Shown: piece by piece, positions 1 through 8,640 of the stretch | Layout of the letters: every line of letters starts with the position of its first letter | Numbering within the stretch: the stretch's first letter is position 1 | DNA from: JAYFQF01 sp034927285 | GTDB lineage: Bacteria > Bacillota > Peptococcia > DRI-13 > UBA5745 | Direction: 5' to 3' | Length of the DNA stretch: 64,000 nucleotides | Assembly (NCBI GenBank): GCA_034927285.1 | Contig: JAYFQF010000014.1 | Coordinates: 62,001-126,000 of the forward strand | Translations under genes and position numbers: made by a program | Notes under the pieces: generated by a model | Told to the model about the DNA's origin: nothing | Databases searched by the model: none | What the model saw: the letters and a program-made list of their open reading frames with translations, nothing else

Positions 1-1457
1 ACCTTCAGGTAAGGGCTCAGCCGGACGGCGATTTGATTCCGGGTCACCTTTACCTCCGGCAGCTGCCGCTGGCGATGATTGTGATAATAGGGCGTTCCCT
101 CGTAGCCGGTAATGTTCAGGTTGCTCATCTCAACCTGGATCTTTAACTGGTCGGCGTAGAGCCTGACCCCTTCCTGCAGCGGCACAAAGGTATAGACGCC
201 GTAAGAACCGTCGGATTGGCTGTAGGTCAGCTCCATTTCCGGGAAATTCCGGTCCTGCAAAAAGGTCTTGGCCTTTTGGGCGCCTTGGGCCAGGCGGGCG
301 GAATCGGTCTGACTCCTGGTCACGCTGCCGGAAATGTTAGTCTGGCCTGCGGGGCCGGGTACAGTGGTATTCCCGGAGGTGCCCGGGGTGGCAGTTTGTC
401 CGGAGGTTCCCGGGGTAGCAGTTTGCCCGGTGCCTCCCGTTGCCGTCTGACCGCTTGTTTCGGCTCCCCGATTGCCGGGAATCGTCATGGCCCAAAGCAC
501 CTTGCCGTCTTTTTTCGTGACATCCACTTCGGCAATGGCATCGCCGCCGGCTATGGGACGTATCTCAACGCTATAAGAAGGCAGATCCCCTACGCTTTCA
601 AAGGCGATCCTGCCGGAAAAACCCGCGGGGTTTTGTCCCAGCCAGAAGTCCAGGGCTATGTCTATCGCCTCTTCCGCCGTGATGGCGGGCAACTCTTCTC
701 CCTGACCGGTTTCTTCTTCCGTCTCCGCGGCGCTGCCGCCTTCAGTACCGCCGCCGCTGATTTCCTGCAGGGCGTCCGGCGGCCCTTTGGTCTCCTCTCC
801 GCCGGCCAGCTCCGATAAATCCGTATTCAGGTTGGTCTCAGGATAATCCTCCAGCTGGGTTTCCAGCATAGATAAGCCGTCCAGGACAGAATTATCCTTC
901 ATATCCTGGCCCGTCCACAAACCGTTTTGCAGATCCACCAGCTTCAGGTCCTCCTCCACGATTTTCCGGGAGATTTCATCCAGACTTTCGCTGAGTACCC
1001 GGGAACGTTCATAAAGAGCCACCATATACTGCTGTTCTTCTTCTTTTAATGTATCATTCTCCCGGGCGGTGCGCCACAGGGCATAATACACCACGTCGGC
1101 GGAGTCTGCCAGAAATTTTTCCGTCTGGTTTAACGGCACCATAAGAAGCGGCAGGCCGCCCAGGTTTTCCTGGGCCGCAAAAGTCTGCCGCCAAAGGGCC
1201 GACAGGGCCAGGGACAGCTGCTCCCGGGAGGTACAGGACAGTACCTGAGCCAATTGACCCGTGATCTCGCTCATATTCTGGGTCAGATCATGGAAGCTCC
1301 TCTGATAAACGTTTTCCGCCAGGTTCAATAAAAGCTGGCTTTCCTGCCTTCGTTGATAAGCCTGATAAGAAACGGCCAGCAAAAGGGCGATCAGAACTAA
1401 AACCAAAAGCATCAGCCAGCGGTTTTTCACTCTTTCCCTGGATATGGTTTCAGACAT
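1..1457 (-). CDS. ypeB: Germination protein YpeB, C-terminus cut by window edge
   Basis: YpeB stabilises and localises the spore cortex-lytic enzyme SleB; its gene normally follows sleB, as here (15 bp apart). The visible part is about 485 residues: a short cytoplasmic N-terminus, one membrane anchor around residues 14-30, a long helical region, then PepSY-like repeats towards the C-terminus. The start ATG follows a GGAAGGAGGG ribosome site. Between the helical and C-terminal parts lies a low-complexity linker (DNA about 350-450) with tandem GQTATPGTS units, which makes the protein longer than the usual roughly 450 residues. The end of the gene is outside the window. Identification rests on the sleB neighbour, anchor and architecture. 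Confidence 0.88.
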   Translation of the reverse strand, partial: MSETISRERVKNRWLMLLVLVLIALLLAVSYQAYQRRQESQLLLNLAENVYQRSFHDLTQNMSEITGQLAQVLSCTSREQLSLALSALWRQTFAAQENLGGLPLLMVPLNQTEKFLADSADVVYYALWRTARENDTLKEEEQQYMVALYERSRVLSESLDEISRKIVEEDLKLVDLQNGLWTGQDMKDNSVLDGLSMLETQLEDYPETNLNTDLSELAGGEETKGPPDALQEISGGGTEGGSAAETEEETGQGEELPAITAEEAIDIALDFWLGQNPAGFSGRIAFESVGDLPSYSVEIRPIAGGDAIAEVDVTKKDGKVLWAMTIPGNRGAETSGQTATGGTGQTATPGTSGQTATPGTSGNTTVPGPAGQTNISGSVTRSQTDSARLAQGAQKAKTFLQDRNFPEMELTYSQSDGSYGVYTFVPLQEGVRLYADQLKIQVEMSNLNITGYEGTPYYHNHRQRQLPEVKVTRNQIAVRLSPYLK

Positions 1458-1472
1458 GCCTTTCCCTCCTTC

Positions 1473-2021
1473 CTATTTGGCAAATACATGATTGCCGATT
1501 CGGGCGATGATCGGCCTGGACCAGATCCAGGAGGAAGTGGCGGTGGCCGGATTCCAATAATATAATGCCCCTTCCGTGGGGTCCCAGCCGCCCAAAGCGG
1601 CTTTGGCCGCTTTTAGCGCCGAATCCGAAGGTTCCTGGTAATACTGGCCATCCTTTACCGCGTCGAAAGCGCCGGGCTCGAAAATCACGCCGTAGACCGA
1701 ATTGGGGAAGTTTGGATTTTTTACCCGGTTGATGATGACCGCCCCGACCGCCACCTGCCCGGTATAAGGTTCACCCCGGGCTTCGCCGCTGATCACTTTG
1801 GCCAGCACGACGGTATCCTTGCTGCTGGGGGTGCCCACGCCGACGGCCACGGGCGTGGCCTCTTCCCGTAAGCCCACCGCCTCCAAAAAGGTGTTCAGCA
1901 CTTTCCCTTCCCGCCACCAAAGGCTGCCGCCCACTCCCAGAATTAAAGCCAGAAGAATGATGCCCAGCCAGACCGGCACACTGTTTTTATTTTTCTTTAA
2001 GTGTCTTGGCCGTTTTGCCAC
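1473..2021 (-). CDS. sleB: Spore cortex-lytic enzyme SleB-type hydrolase
   Basis: Cell wall hydrolase of the SleB family (Hydrolase_2), a lytic transglycosylase acting on muramic-delta-lactam cortex during germination. The 182-residue protein has an N-terminal membrane anchor (about residues 17-37) and then the catalytic domain; the motif GEARGEPYTGQVAVGAV contains the expected catalytic Glu, and the C-terminal half has the conserved ALYYWNP segment. The start is GTG, seven bases after GGAGG. It lacks the N-terminal peptidoglycan-binding domain found in Bacillus SleB, so it is a short form. It is co-transcribed with ypeB, which supports SleB rather than the CwlJ paralogue. Confidence 0.92.
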   Translation of the reverse strand: MAKRPRHLKKNKNSVPVWLGIILLALILGVGGSLWWREGKVLNTFLEAVGLREEATPVAVGVGTPSSKDTVVLAKVISGEARGEPYTGQVAVGAVIINRVKNPNFPNSVYGVIFEPGAFDAVKDGQYYQEPSDSALKAAKAALGGWDPTEGALYYWNPATATSSWIWSRPIIARIGNHVFAK

Positions 2022-2187
2022 ACAAACGCCTCCTTAAGCCGGTATACAGCCCTGCGATATCTGTAGTATCCGCCAAAAGGAAGGAAATTTATGCAATAAC
2101 TTACTTAAACAAAACTCCGGAAAAGACCTGAACTATCCCCGGACGCGCTTTATCCCGCCTCCCGAAAACATCCGGCCAATAAAAATT

Positions 2188-3111
2188 TTACATTTTCTGC
2201 CCGCCGGCTTTTGATTTTATCATTTCCACCATCCTTCGGTATACGCCCCGGACAGTAAAAAGTGTTCCCCGTATTTGCCCGGAAACAGCCCGGCGCAATC
2301 TGGGAATGGCGCTGAACTGATTGGCGCTTTCATTGATCACATAGGTCCACGTTGTGGTGGCTCCCAAGAGTCCGGCAGCTTCCAGATCGATTCCGCTCCC
2401 GGTAATTTCACACTTTTTCAAATAACCCAGAACATCCTGCTGAATATCCTCCCACATTTCATGAAAGGCCGAGGCTGCAAATAATTGGTATTCCTCCAGT
2501 GGATTTTTTCCGCCGATAATCGTCAGATGAATCCCGCTGCGTTTATCCTCCAACGCCGCCAGATAGTCGGTCCAGTTGGCGTTGATAAAATAAAGCGTCA
2601 GCTGCTTTTCCGCCAGCTTCAGGCTATGGGCGCCATATCTTTTTTCATAACTCCGATAGGTTGACGGCTGGCGGTTTTTCAAAATTTCAGGTTCTTTCAA
2701 ATCAAGCAGGATCTTGGTCCGATAGTCGGTGACCAGCCTTCTTTGCCCCTCCTGTATACGAGAATACCTTTCCAAAATATATCGCGCCTCGGCGTCCCGG
2801 CTCTCCTGAAGCTTCTGGGCGCGCCGCAGCAACCTGGGGTAACGCTTAACCTTGTAAAACTCAAGATCAAAAAGGGTATCCGGCCTTACCTTTTCCAGGC
2901 AGACAAAAAACTGGCTTTCTCCCGGATCGCCCTGACGGCCGGAGAGCCTGGTCCCGGCTCCCTTGCGGCTGAAAAAGCAAAGAGACCGCCGAGGCAGTCC
3001 CTTTGTACTGAGATAAAGCTTTTTATGTTCATTAAGCGTCAGGACTTTACGGTTACCAGATCGTTTCTCACCCAGGCCTCCAGGCCGTAACTGAACTTGA
3101 TGTGATACCAC
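2188..3111 (-). pseudogene. 5'-truncated SecA/SecA2-like remnant
   Basis: The frame keeps the final SecA helicase motif (RLSGRQGDPGESQFF, compare RGRSGRQGDPGSSQFY) and continues through regions resembling the SecA helical scaffold and wing, including a GIHLTIIGGKNPLEEYQ segment. Everything upstream (nucleotide-binding domain, Walker motifs, preprotein cross-linking domain) is missing; homology starts only near base 2961. The open frame runs to 3111, overlapping the end of the stalk-protein gene in another frame, and there is no convincing start after that gene. About 250 residues of C-terminal SecA-like sequence remain open, so the decay is recent or the fragment is still translated. I infer a deletion of the 5' part of an accessory secA. 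Confidence 0.7.
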
Positions 3112-5141
3112 TCTCCGTTGACCTCGGTAATGCTGGCTTCCTCGCTGGGCAGCAGGATGCCCACTTTATCATAAGTGAGGCCCGGGCCGCTGCGCAGGTT
3201 GGCGGAATTGGTCCCGGATTTTAAATTAACGGTTTTCCCGACCAGTGAACCGTCGGCCGTACCGGTGGTGCCGCCGGTGGTGGAACCGCCGGTAGTGGTG
3301 CCGCCGGTGGAAGTCCCCCCGGTGCCGGCAGTGCTGCCGCCGCTATTGGCCGCTGCCGCCGCCGTCTGGGCCGCCTGGATCTGGGCTACCGTGGGCAGCT
3401 TGCTTAAGGCGTCGCTGGCCAGAGTAATGGTAATAGGATTGGCGGCTCCGGTATATTCCACGTTGGCGCCGAAGCATTCGGAAACAAAGCGCATGGGTAC
3501 CATGGTGCGGCCGTCCAGAATGTAAGGCTCCGTAGCCAGGGTAACCACCGTGTTATCTACCTTGGCCAAGGTGGAGCTGGGCCACAAAATAATGGTTCTG
3601 CCCAAAAGGTTCATGGTTACGGTGTTCTGGGCCTTATCGTACACCACCTCGGCGCCCAGGCCTTCCAGGACAAAACGAATGGGCACCATCGTGTAACCCT
3701 TGATCAGCTGGGGAGCCACGTCCAATTGCAGGAATTCGCCGTTTACGGTGGCTACCTGACTGTTCAGGGTCAGCATTACCTTCTTTTCCGTAATCTGCCC
3801 GGCGTCATCTTCCACCGGGTCGGATTCGGCCTTGATCTCAAAAGACCGGGTATTTTTGGTGCTGACCCCTTTCAGCGCGGTATAGTCCATAATATATACG
3901 GCAGCCGGCGGGTTCTGAATTCCCGCGGCTTTGTTGATCTCGATCGTGATTTCCTGGGTCTTGGCCACCCCCAGGGGCAGATTGAAGGTAACCTCACGGC
4001 CGGTGGGATCGGTCAGCACCCCCAGAGCCTGCTGGCCGTTTACCGTGATATTTTGGTTGCTGATGGTACTGGGGATAATGGTGCCGTTGGGGAAGGTCAG
4101 GGTAAAACCCTTGATGTTTCCTTCGTCGATAATATCCACGGTATTGGCGGGAATTTTGAAGGTCCAGCCGGCGGCTGCTCCGGCGCCGTTGGGGCTGACG
4201 GTTACCGCGGCGTTTTTATCCTCTGCGGGAACATAGATCTCCTCCGGGGTTTTTTCCACATCGAATGCCGCGGAAGTCACCGGCTGGGTATCCTTGGTGG
4301 TCACCGCCGTCAGCGTCACTTTATCGGCATTTTTGGAAATGGTGATCCCGCAGTCGGGAGCAAAAACCATCTTCACCGGATAGCTGCCGGGAATAATGAC
4401 GCTGCTGGGCAGAGGAATGATCAGCCGCTGGCCCGTGACCACCGGGGTCACATCGCTGAGCTGGGTGCCATTAATAGTGATCTTGGAAGCCGCAATACTG
4501 GCGGGCAGCTTGAACTGGTTAGGGAAAGTAAGGATGATCTGATCGCTGCCGCCGCCGTAGATCTGTCCCTTCAGGTTTGTGGAGAATTCGATAGTCATCT
4601 GGTGAGGGGCATAACCCTTTACCCGTTCAAAGCTCACATGAGGGATAGAGACGCCGTCGCTGTAAAGGTACTCGGAGATCGTAAAGGCCTCGGAAGTCAC
4701 CGGGTTGGTCTCCTGGGAGGTATACAGACTTAAGGTATAATCCCCCTTATCTTCAGGGTTAACCATTATCCCACTGGCCAGGGTCACCGTCACCGGCTGG
4801 CCGCCATAAATATTCTGTTTTTTCGGCAAAAGGATGGTCAGTGTGTTTTTGGAATAATCCACGCCGCCGCTGGTCTCGCCGTTGATATCTACATAACCGG
4901 CCTGCCAGCTGGACTTGAAGCTGTATGAAGAGGGGAATCTGATGCTGATGGTATCCAGCCCGCCCGTCATGATTTTATTGGAGTTAAAGGTGATTTTGTA
5001 CTCGCTGTTCTCCTTTACCGTGTTTCTGGAGACCTCCACTTTTACATTCGATACGCTGTTATCCGCAGCGATAGCCGCTCCGGGCAGCAGCCCAAGCAGT
5101 AAAAGCGCCGTCAACAAAATCGCCGATACCTTTTTTCTCAT
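3039..5141 (-). CDS. Secreted stalk-domain (copper amine oxidase N-like) protein with SH3 domain
   Basis: A 700-residue exported protein. Residues 1-25 form a clear signal peptide ending AIAA. The next roughly 420 residues are three similar beta-rich repeats with Thr/Ser-rich sequence, like surface adhesion modules. Residues about 455-580 form a copper amine oxidase N-terminal-like stalk domain with two half-repeats (YTMVPIRFVLEGLGAEV and RTMVPMRFVSECFGANV). A Gly/Thr/Ser linker at about 595-630 precedes a C-terminal bacterial SH3 domain (VNLKSGTNSANLRSGPGL). It is probably bound to the cell wall. The start follows AAAGGGGAAGGG. It sits directly upstream of a SecA-like remnant, possibly once a dedicated export pair. 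Substrate and exact role are unknown. Confidence 0.85.
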   Translation of the reverse strand: MRKKVSAILLTALLLLGLLPGAAIAADNSVSNVKVEVSRNTVKENSEYKITFNSNKIMTGGLDTISIRFPSSYSFKSSWQAGYVDINGETSGGVDYSKNTLTILLPKKQNIYGGQPVTVTLASGIMVNPEDKGDYTLSLYTSQETNPVTSEAFTISEYLYSDGVSIPHVSFERVKGYAPHQMTIEFSTNLKGQIYGGGSDQIILTFPNQFKLPASIAASKITINGTQLSDVTPVVTGQRLIIPLPSSVIIPGSYPVKMVFAPDCGITISKNADKVTLTAVTTKDTQPVTSAAFDVEKTPEEIYVPAEDKNAAVTVSPNGAGAAAGWTFKIPANTVDIIDEGNIKGFTLTFPNGTIIPSTISNQNITVNGQQALGVLTDPTGREVTFNLPLGVAKTQEITIEINKAAGIQNPPAAVYIMDYTALKGVSTKNTRSFEIKAESDPVEDDAGQITEKKVMLTLNSQVATVNGEFLQLDVAPQLIKGYTMVPIRFVLEGLGAEVVYDKAQNTVTMNLLGRTIILWPSSTLAKVDNTVVTLATEPYILDGRTMVPMRFVSECFGANVEYTGAANPITITLASDALSKLPTVAQIQAAQTAAAAANSGGSTAGTGGTSTGGTTTGGSTTGGTTGTADGSLVGKTVNLKSGTNSANLRSGPGLTYDKVGILLPSEEASITEVNGEWYHIKFSYGLEAWVRNDLVTVKS

Positions 5142-5283
5142 AACCCTTCCCCTTTCAATACCCTATCTTTATTTTCGCATTTCTCAACAGATTTAGACGA
5201 TACGCTCAATTTAGCATAAACCTACGCTTCATGCTCCGGCGCCGCTGTCTGTCTTTTCGGGCCGCTCTTTTATTCCTGATTAT

Positions 5284-5304
5284 CGCGCGGCCAGCCGCGG
5301 GCGG
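5284..5304. repeat. GC-rich dispersed repeat, copy 1
   Basis: A 21-bp block beginning CGCGCGGCC and ending GCCGCGGGCGG that matches 58472-58492 at 20 of 21 positions. It can fold through GCGGC/GCCGC. In both copies an ATGATG and then a TATCAT(A/G)ATG sequence follow within about 50 bp, so the similarity extends loosely beyond the block. Both copies lie upstream of minus-strand genes. Confidence 0.55.
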
Positions 5305-5451
5305 TGAGTCATGATGCAATTCATTATGCTCCATTATATCATAATGACGGATTTTCTCCTAAGAAAGTTTCTCCATTTCGTCCAGATCCAGCCAGATCTT
5401 CAAAAATTAATCCTTGGTTTACAAAGTTTGACCTTTACTAAGCCGGGATAA

Positions 5452-5485
5452 AATATAAAAGCCTCCGTCCCCATAGGGAGGAGGC
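5452..5485 (-). terminator. Rho-independent terminator of spoVT
   Basis: On the minus strand, stem GCCTCC (5485-5480) and GGAGGC (5466-5461) with a 13-base loop, followed by TTTTATATTTT. It begins 21 bases after the spoVT stop codon. Confidence 0.75.
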
Positions 5486-5505
5486 CGGCGGAAGAAATCC
5501 GTCCC

Positions 5506-6063
5506 TTATTGTTCCATTTGTTTGGCCAGAAAACCGGCGGCGGTTTCCACCAGCTTCAGCTCCATTTCCGTGAACTTTACGTTGTTTTCCTGGCTGGCCA
5601 AAATTACGGCGCCGATAGGATCGCCCTCGGATACGATGGGAGCCAGAGCCACTGCGTTATACCGGCCTTCGCGTTCGTCGCCCTCGCAAATGGCGGCGGC
5701 GGAATTGTTTCCCGGCTGATTCATCAACAGAGAGCGCCGGTCGCTCATCACCCGCTCCACACCGCTGCCGATAGGTTTATTCAAAAACTCTTTTTTTGAT
5801 GCGCCCGCCACGGCAATCGTCTGATCCCGGTCGGAAATGATTGCCATATGGCCGGTGGCCTCATATAACGATTCGGCGTATTCCTTGGCGAAATCGCCCA
5901 GTTCCCCGATCAGGGAAAATTTTTTCAGGATAACTTCCCCTTCTCTGTCCACAAAAATCTCTAAAGGATCTCCCTCGCGAATCCGTAATGTACGGCGAAT
6001 CTCCTTCGGTATTACTACCCGGCCCAGATCATCAATCCGACGGACAATTCCTGTTGCTTTCAT
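5506..6063 (-). CDS. spoVT: Stage V sporulation transcriptional regulator SpoVT
   Basis: A 185-residue AbrB-family regulator acting late in the forespore. Residues 1-50 form the swapped-hairpin DNA-binding domain (MKATGIVRRIDDLGRVVIPK, then EIRRTLRIREGDPLEIF); residues about 55-180 form the GAF-like domain typical of SpoVT and absent from short AbrB proteins. Length and both domains match the family closely. The start follows AATGGAGGAG. It appears to be a single-gene unit with its own terminator. The upstream region (6064-6192) should hold a forespore sigma-G promoter by analogy, but I could not identify one with confidence. Confidence 0.95.
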   Translation of the reverse strand: MKATGIVRRIDDLGRVVIPKEIRRTLRIREGDPLEIFVDREGEVILKKFSLIGELGDFAKEYAESLYEATGHMAIISDRDQTIAVAGASKKEFLNKPIGSGVERVMSDRRSLLMNQPGNNSAAAICEGDEREGRYNAVALAPIVSEGDPIGAVILASQENNVKFTEMELKLVETAAGFLAKQMEQ

Positions 6064-6192
6064 AAAAACTCCTCCATTTAACAGCTTTTACATTTATCTT
6101 CTCTACTGCTGATAAATCTAGTATCTATAAAATGGAGGAAATTATACGCCGGGGAAAGGCCGGGAAAACCTTCGTCAAACATTTTTTCCCTA

Positions 6193-6498
6193 TCAAAAAA
6201 ACAACTCCACCAAAAAGACGGCCAGGCAGGAGGAAATGGAAACCTTGAATAAACTGCCGCCCCGGTAAGCCAGAATCACCGCTACCAAAAAACCCGCCAG
6301 AGCAGACCAAAAAACTTTTGTGGCGGACAAAATCGCCGGAAAAGTCATTACCGCCAAGGTTACATAAGGCACATAATATAAAAAGGAACGGATATATACG
6401 TTTTTTATTTCCCGGCGGATCAGGGTCAAAGGCAGCATGCGGATCAGATAAGTGACCGCCGCCATGATCAGGACATAAATATATAAATTACCGCTCAT
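6193..6498 (-). CDS. azlD: Branched-chain amino acid exporter small subunit AzlD
   Basis: A 101-residue protein with three to four hydrophobic helices and the family's early Arg-Met-Leu-Pro segment (YLIRMLPLTLIRR). AzlD pairs with AzlC to export branched-chain amino acids or analogues. It overlaps the end of azlC by 11 bp and has its own GAGGAGG ribosome site inside azlC, so the two are translationally coupled. Confidence 0.9.
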   Translation of the reverse strand: MSGNLYIYVLIMAAVTYLIRMLPLTLIRREIKNVYIRSFLYYVPYVTLAVMTFPAILSATKVFWSALAGFLVAVILAYRGGSLFKVSISSCLAVFLVELFF

Positions 6499-7213
6499 CG
6501 GCCGCCTCCTCGCTTACCGGATAGCGCAGAGCGGCCACGCCGGCGATCAGAATCGTCAGAATGATTATCTTAAAGCCTGAGGAAATCCGGCTGAGCAAGG
6601 GAATTTGCGCAAATAAAAAGCTCATGGCCATGGAAGCCAGCACCAGCCCGCCCAATACCCTGCTTTTTCTGGTAGGCGGAATGATGATGGCAATAAACAT
6701 GCCGTAAAGGGCCACACCCAGGGCGCTTAAGATCCGCTCCGGCAAAATATTGCCGGAAACCACGCCTAAAAAAGTCCCCAGCACCCAGCCCGGCAAAGCG
6801 ACACAGATGGCTCCGTAGGTGTAAAAGGGGTTCAGCCGGCCCTCAAAAGCGGCGGAAACGCCGAAGATTTCGTCGGTGATGCCAAAGGACATCAACAGCC
6901 GCCGCGCCACGGAGGTTTCCGGCTCCAGCTTTTGGGAAAGGGAGCAGGACATCAGGCAATATCGCAGATTGATCACAAACTGGGTGACAGCCATTTCCAT
7001 ATAAGCGGCGCCGGCGGTGATCAGTCCCAGCCCGGCAAACTGTCCGGCGGAGGTTACATTGACGGCGGAAATCAGTACAGCCTGAAAAGTTGTCAGCCCG
7101 GCGTTTCGGGCCATGATACCGAAAGTAAAGGAGACGGCAATATAGCCCAGACAGATGGGAATCCCGTCTTTAAAGCCTTCTTTCCAGCATTCTGAATTAC
7201 TTTTCATCTTCAT
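6488..7213 (-). CDS. azlC: Branched-chain amino acid exporter large subunit AzlC
   Basis: A 241-residue polytopic membrane protein of the AzlC family: an N-terminal GFKDGIPICLGYIAVSFTFG segment and several further helices follow the family pattern. With AzlD it forms an efflux system for branched-chain amino acids or related compounds. The start used is the first ATG; a second ATG two codons later is equally possible. No regulator gene is adjacent. The upstream 200 bp contains two hairpins belonging to the neighbouring rubredoxin gene. Confidence 0.92.
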   Translation of the reverse strand: MKMKSNSECWKEGFKDGIPICLGYIAVSFTFGIMARNAGLTTFQAVLISAVNVTSAGQFAGLGLITAGAAYMEMAVTQFVINLRYCLMSCSLSQKLEPETSVARRLLMSFGITDEIFGVSAAFEGRLNPFYTYGAICVALPGWVLGTFLGVVSGNILPERILSALGVALYGMFIAIIIPPTRKSRVLGGLVLASMAMSFLFAQIPLLSRISSGFKIIILTILIAGVAALRYPVSEEAADER

Positions 7214-7332
7214 CGCCTTTCGATAAAATTTACAGTTTCTATATTATCACTACAGTCATGATCAGGGGAACAATTCTTAATGAAATTCTCATGTATTCAT
7301 CAGTTTTGGCGATGAAGGGGCCAGACTTTAAG

Positions 7333-7370
7333 AAAAACCGCCGGTGTCTTAGGCCCGCCGACGGTTTTTT
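7333..7370. terminator. Bidirectional terminator-like hairpin
   Basis: AAAAACCG-C-CGG and CCG-A-CGGTTTTTT form a stem with one mismatch around a 14-base loop, with A and T runs on both sides, so it could work in either direction. It is a second hairpin after the flavin reductase-rubredoxin gene and lies upstream of azlC. Confidence 0.6.
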
Positions 7371-7403
7371 CTTCCCTGGGGGTTCTTCCGGGTCTTTTAC
7401 AGA

Positions 7404-7428
7404 GCAAAAAGGGCCCCGGCCCTTTTGC
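7404..7428 (-). terminator. Terminator of the flavin reductase-rubredoxin gene
   Basis: GCAAAA(A)GGGCC and GGCCCTTTTGC pair almost perfectly around two bases, starting directly at the stop codon of the minus-strand gene. The T run on the minus strand is part of the stem. Confidence 0.65.
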
Positions 7429-8079
7429 CTACTCTTCCAGAACGAATACTTCTTTGCCCCTTTTACAGATGGGGCACTTCCAATCATCGGGCAGTTCCTC
7501 AAAGGGGGTATCCCCGTCGTAGACATAATGGCAGACGGAGCAGACCCAGCGCCTGACGGGCTTAGCCCGGGAAGCTGCGGCGGCGGCTTGTTCCGGTTGG
7601 GCGGCAGGTTTCTTTCCGGATTTCAGGGCCCGGTAATCAGCATAGGTCATCGGCTCCCGGGCGGAAAGCATCAGGCAGTCCGTCACCTCGCAAATAAACA
7701 GATAGTGAGTGCCCAAATCCAGGGTCTCCGCCACTTTGCAGGAAAAACGCGCGGTCATTCCCTCTTCGATGTAAGGATTACCCAGTTGATCCCTGGTGCA
7801 GTCCGGCGCGAATTTCTCCGTTTCCCGTCCGCTGGTCAGACCAAAATGTTTGATGGTTTCCATGGGACAGTCCATGCCGATAACAGAAATCGTCATGCTG
7901 CCTTTGGCCAGGATCAGCTCTGTGGTCAGATTGGACTTCAGCATGGTAGCCACCATCCGGCCTGGTTCGGAAGTGGCCTGAGCGGCGGTATTGATAATGC
8001 AGCCGTTTGTCCGGCCTCCGCTTTCCGTCCCTACCACAAAAAGTCCGTAACTCAATTTAAAATACGCTTTCTTATCCAT
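7429..8079 (-). CDS. Flavin reductase-rubredoxin fusion (high-molecular-weight rubredoxin)
   Basis: A 216-residue fusion. Residues 1-150 form a flavin-reductase-like FMN-binding domain (YGLFVVGTESGGRTNGCIIN near the N-terminus). An Ala/Pro/Lys linker (about 150-172) leads to a C-terminal rubredoxin domain with the two iron-binding pairs CSVC and CPIC. The same architecture is known from Moorella high-molecular-weight rubredoxin (Hrb), which passes electrons to flavodiiron proteins in oxygen or NO detoxification. No flavodiiron partner is in this window. The start follows AAAGGAGG. The second iron knuckle reads CPICKRG rather than the usual CPxCG. Confidence 0.9.
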   Translation of the reverse strand: MDKKAYFKLSYGLFVVGTESGGRTNGCIINTAAQATSEPGRMVATMLKSNLTTELILAKGSMTISVIGMDCPMETIKHFGLTSGRETEKFAPDCTRDQLGNPYIEEGMTARFSCKVAETLDLGTHYLFICEVTDCLMLSAREPMTYADYRALKSGKKPAAQPEQAAAAASRAKPVRRWVCSVCHYVYDGDTPFEELPDDWKCPICKRGKEVFVLEE

Positions 8080-8322
8080 AGAGGACCTCCTTTATCTGCC
8101 GATAAAATCATTACCGGCTCCGTTTTCAGCCAAAGAATCCTTAACCTTTTTCAGGCCCCCAAGAGTCGGCTGCCGACAAAATCCGCTATTTTCATTTTAT
8201 CATGAATTCCTGGAAGATTAAACCGGATTCCGGGGCGGAAGGCCGATGAAAAATTAATGTTCTCTAAAGGGAATGTTCACAAAGATGAAAGTTTTTGGAC
8301 ACAAAATCTACATATATCCCGG

Positions 8323-8358
8323 CTATAATAAACTCAAGTCAAGGGAAACGGCCCTTGA
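8323..8358 (+). promoter_or_regulatory. -10-like box and 5'-leader hairpin before a small ORF
   Basis: TATAAT at 8323-8328, without a clear -35 at normal spacing, is followed by TCAAGGG (8338-8344) and CCCTTGA (8351-8357), a 7-bp stem with a 6-base loop. CTCAAG at 8332 can pair alternatively with the 3' arm. The arrangement would place a hairpin right at the 5' end of the transcript for the 35-residue ORF downstream. Confidence 0.35.
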
Positions 8359-8397
8359 GGGATATTACAGCAAAAGGAGAGGAGAACTACAGAAATC

Positions 8398-8505
8398 ATG
8401 GATGCAAACATTTTATTGGCTTTATTTGCGGCAATCACTATTTTCTGTTTGGGCAATGGCGGCGCCTTCCAGTCTCAGGGCGAGGAAACCACGCCGATCA
8501 TATAA
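8398..8505 (+). CDS. Small hydrophobic peptide, 35 residues, unknown
   Basis: The ATG follows AAAAGGAGAGGAGAAC, an unusually good ribosome site for an isolated plus-strand ORF in a minus-strand region. The predicted peptide has one hydrophobic helix (NILLALFAAITIFCLG) and a short polar tail. A -10-like TATAAT and a hairpin lie upstream, and a strong terminator lies 100 bp downstream at 8603. I do not recognise the family; it could be a small membrane peptide or a toxin-like or regulatory peptide. The evidence is the ribosome site, hydrophobicity and flanking signals only. Confidence 0.45.
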   Translation: MDANILLALFAAITIFCLGNGGAFQSQGEETTPII

Positions 8506-8602
8506 AATCAAGCTTTTCAACAACTCCCTTTTAATCCCCTAACGAAACTCCCTTTATTAAAATTCAATCTCTCAATCTAACTCCCAACTATCTCCTATGA
8601 TT

Positions 8603-8640
8603 AAAGCGGTCTGTCATCCCTTAGGCAGACCGCTTTGATC
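8603..8640. terminator. Strong bidirectional terminator
   Basis: AAAGCGGTCTG (8603-8613) and CAGACCGCTTT (8626-8636) form a perfect 11-bp stem with a 12-base loop, with A-rich and T-rich flanks. It can end the small plus-strand transcript and also closes the EAL remnant on the minus strand. Confidence 0.8.

Larger units (their letters stand above)
5142..5505. other. Gene-free stretch between stalk gene and spoVT
   Basis: No open frame here has coding character. The stretch holds the spoVT terminator (5452-5485), a GC-rich near-palindromic element (5284-5304) that recurs near 58.48 kb, and presumably the promoter of the stalk gene. I could not pick a convincing -35/-10 pair. Confidence 0.6.

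Noticed and set aside
216..818. Plus-strand 200-codon ORF opposite ypeB
   Set aside because: Gly/Ala-rich antisense shadow of ypeB with no ribosome site or family resemblance.
3726..4733. Plus-strand 335-codon ORF opposite the stalk-protein gene
   Set aside because: Antisense reading of a clear signal-peptide protein; composition rich in Gly/His/Arg as expected from a shadow.
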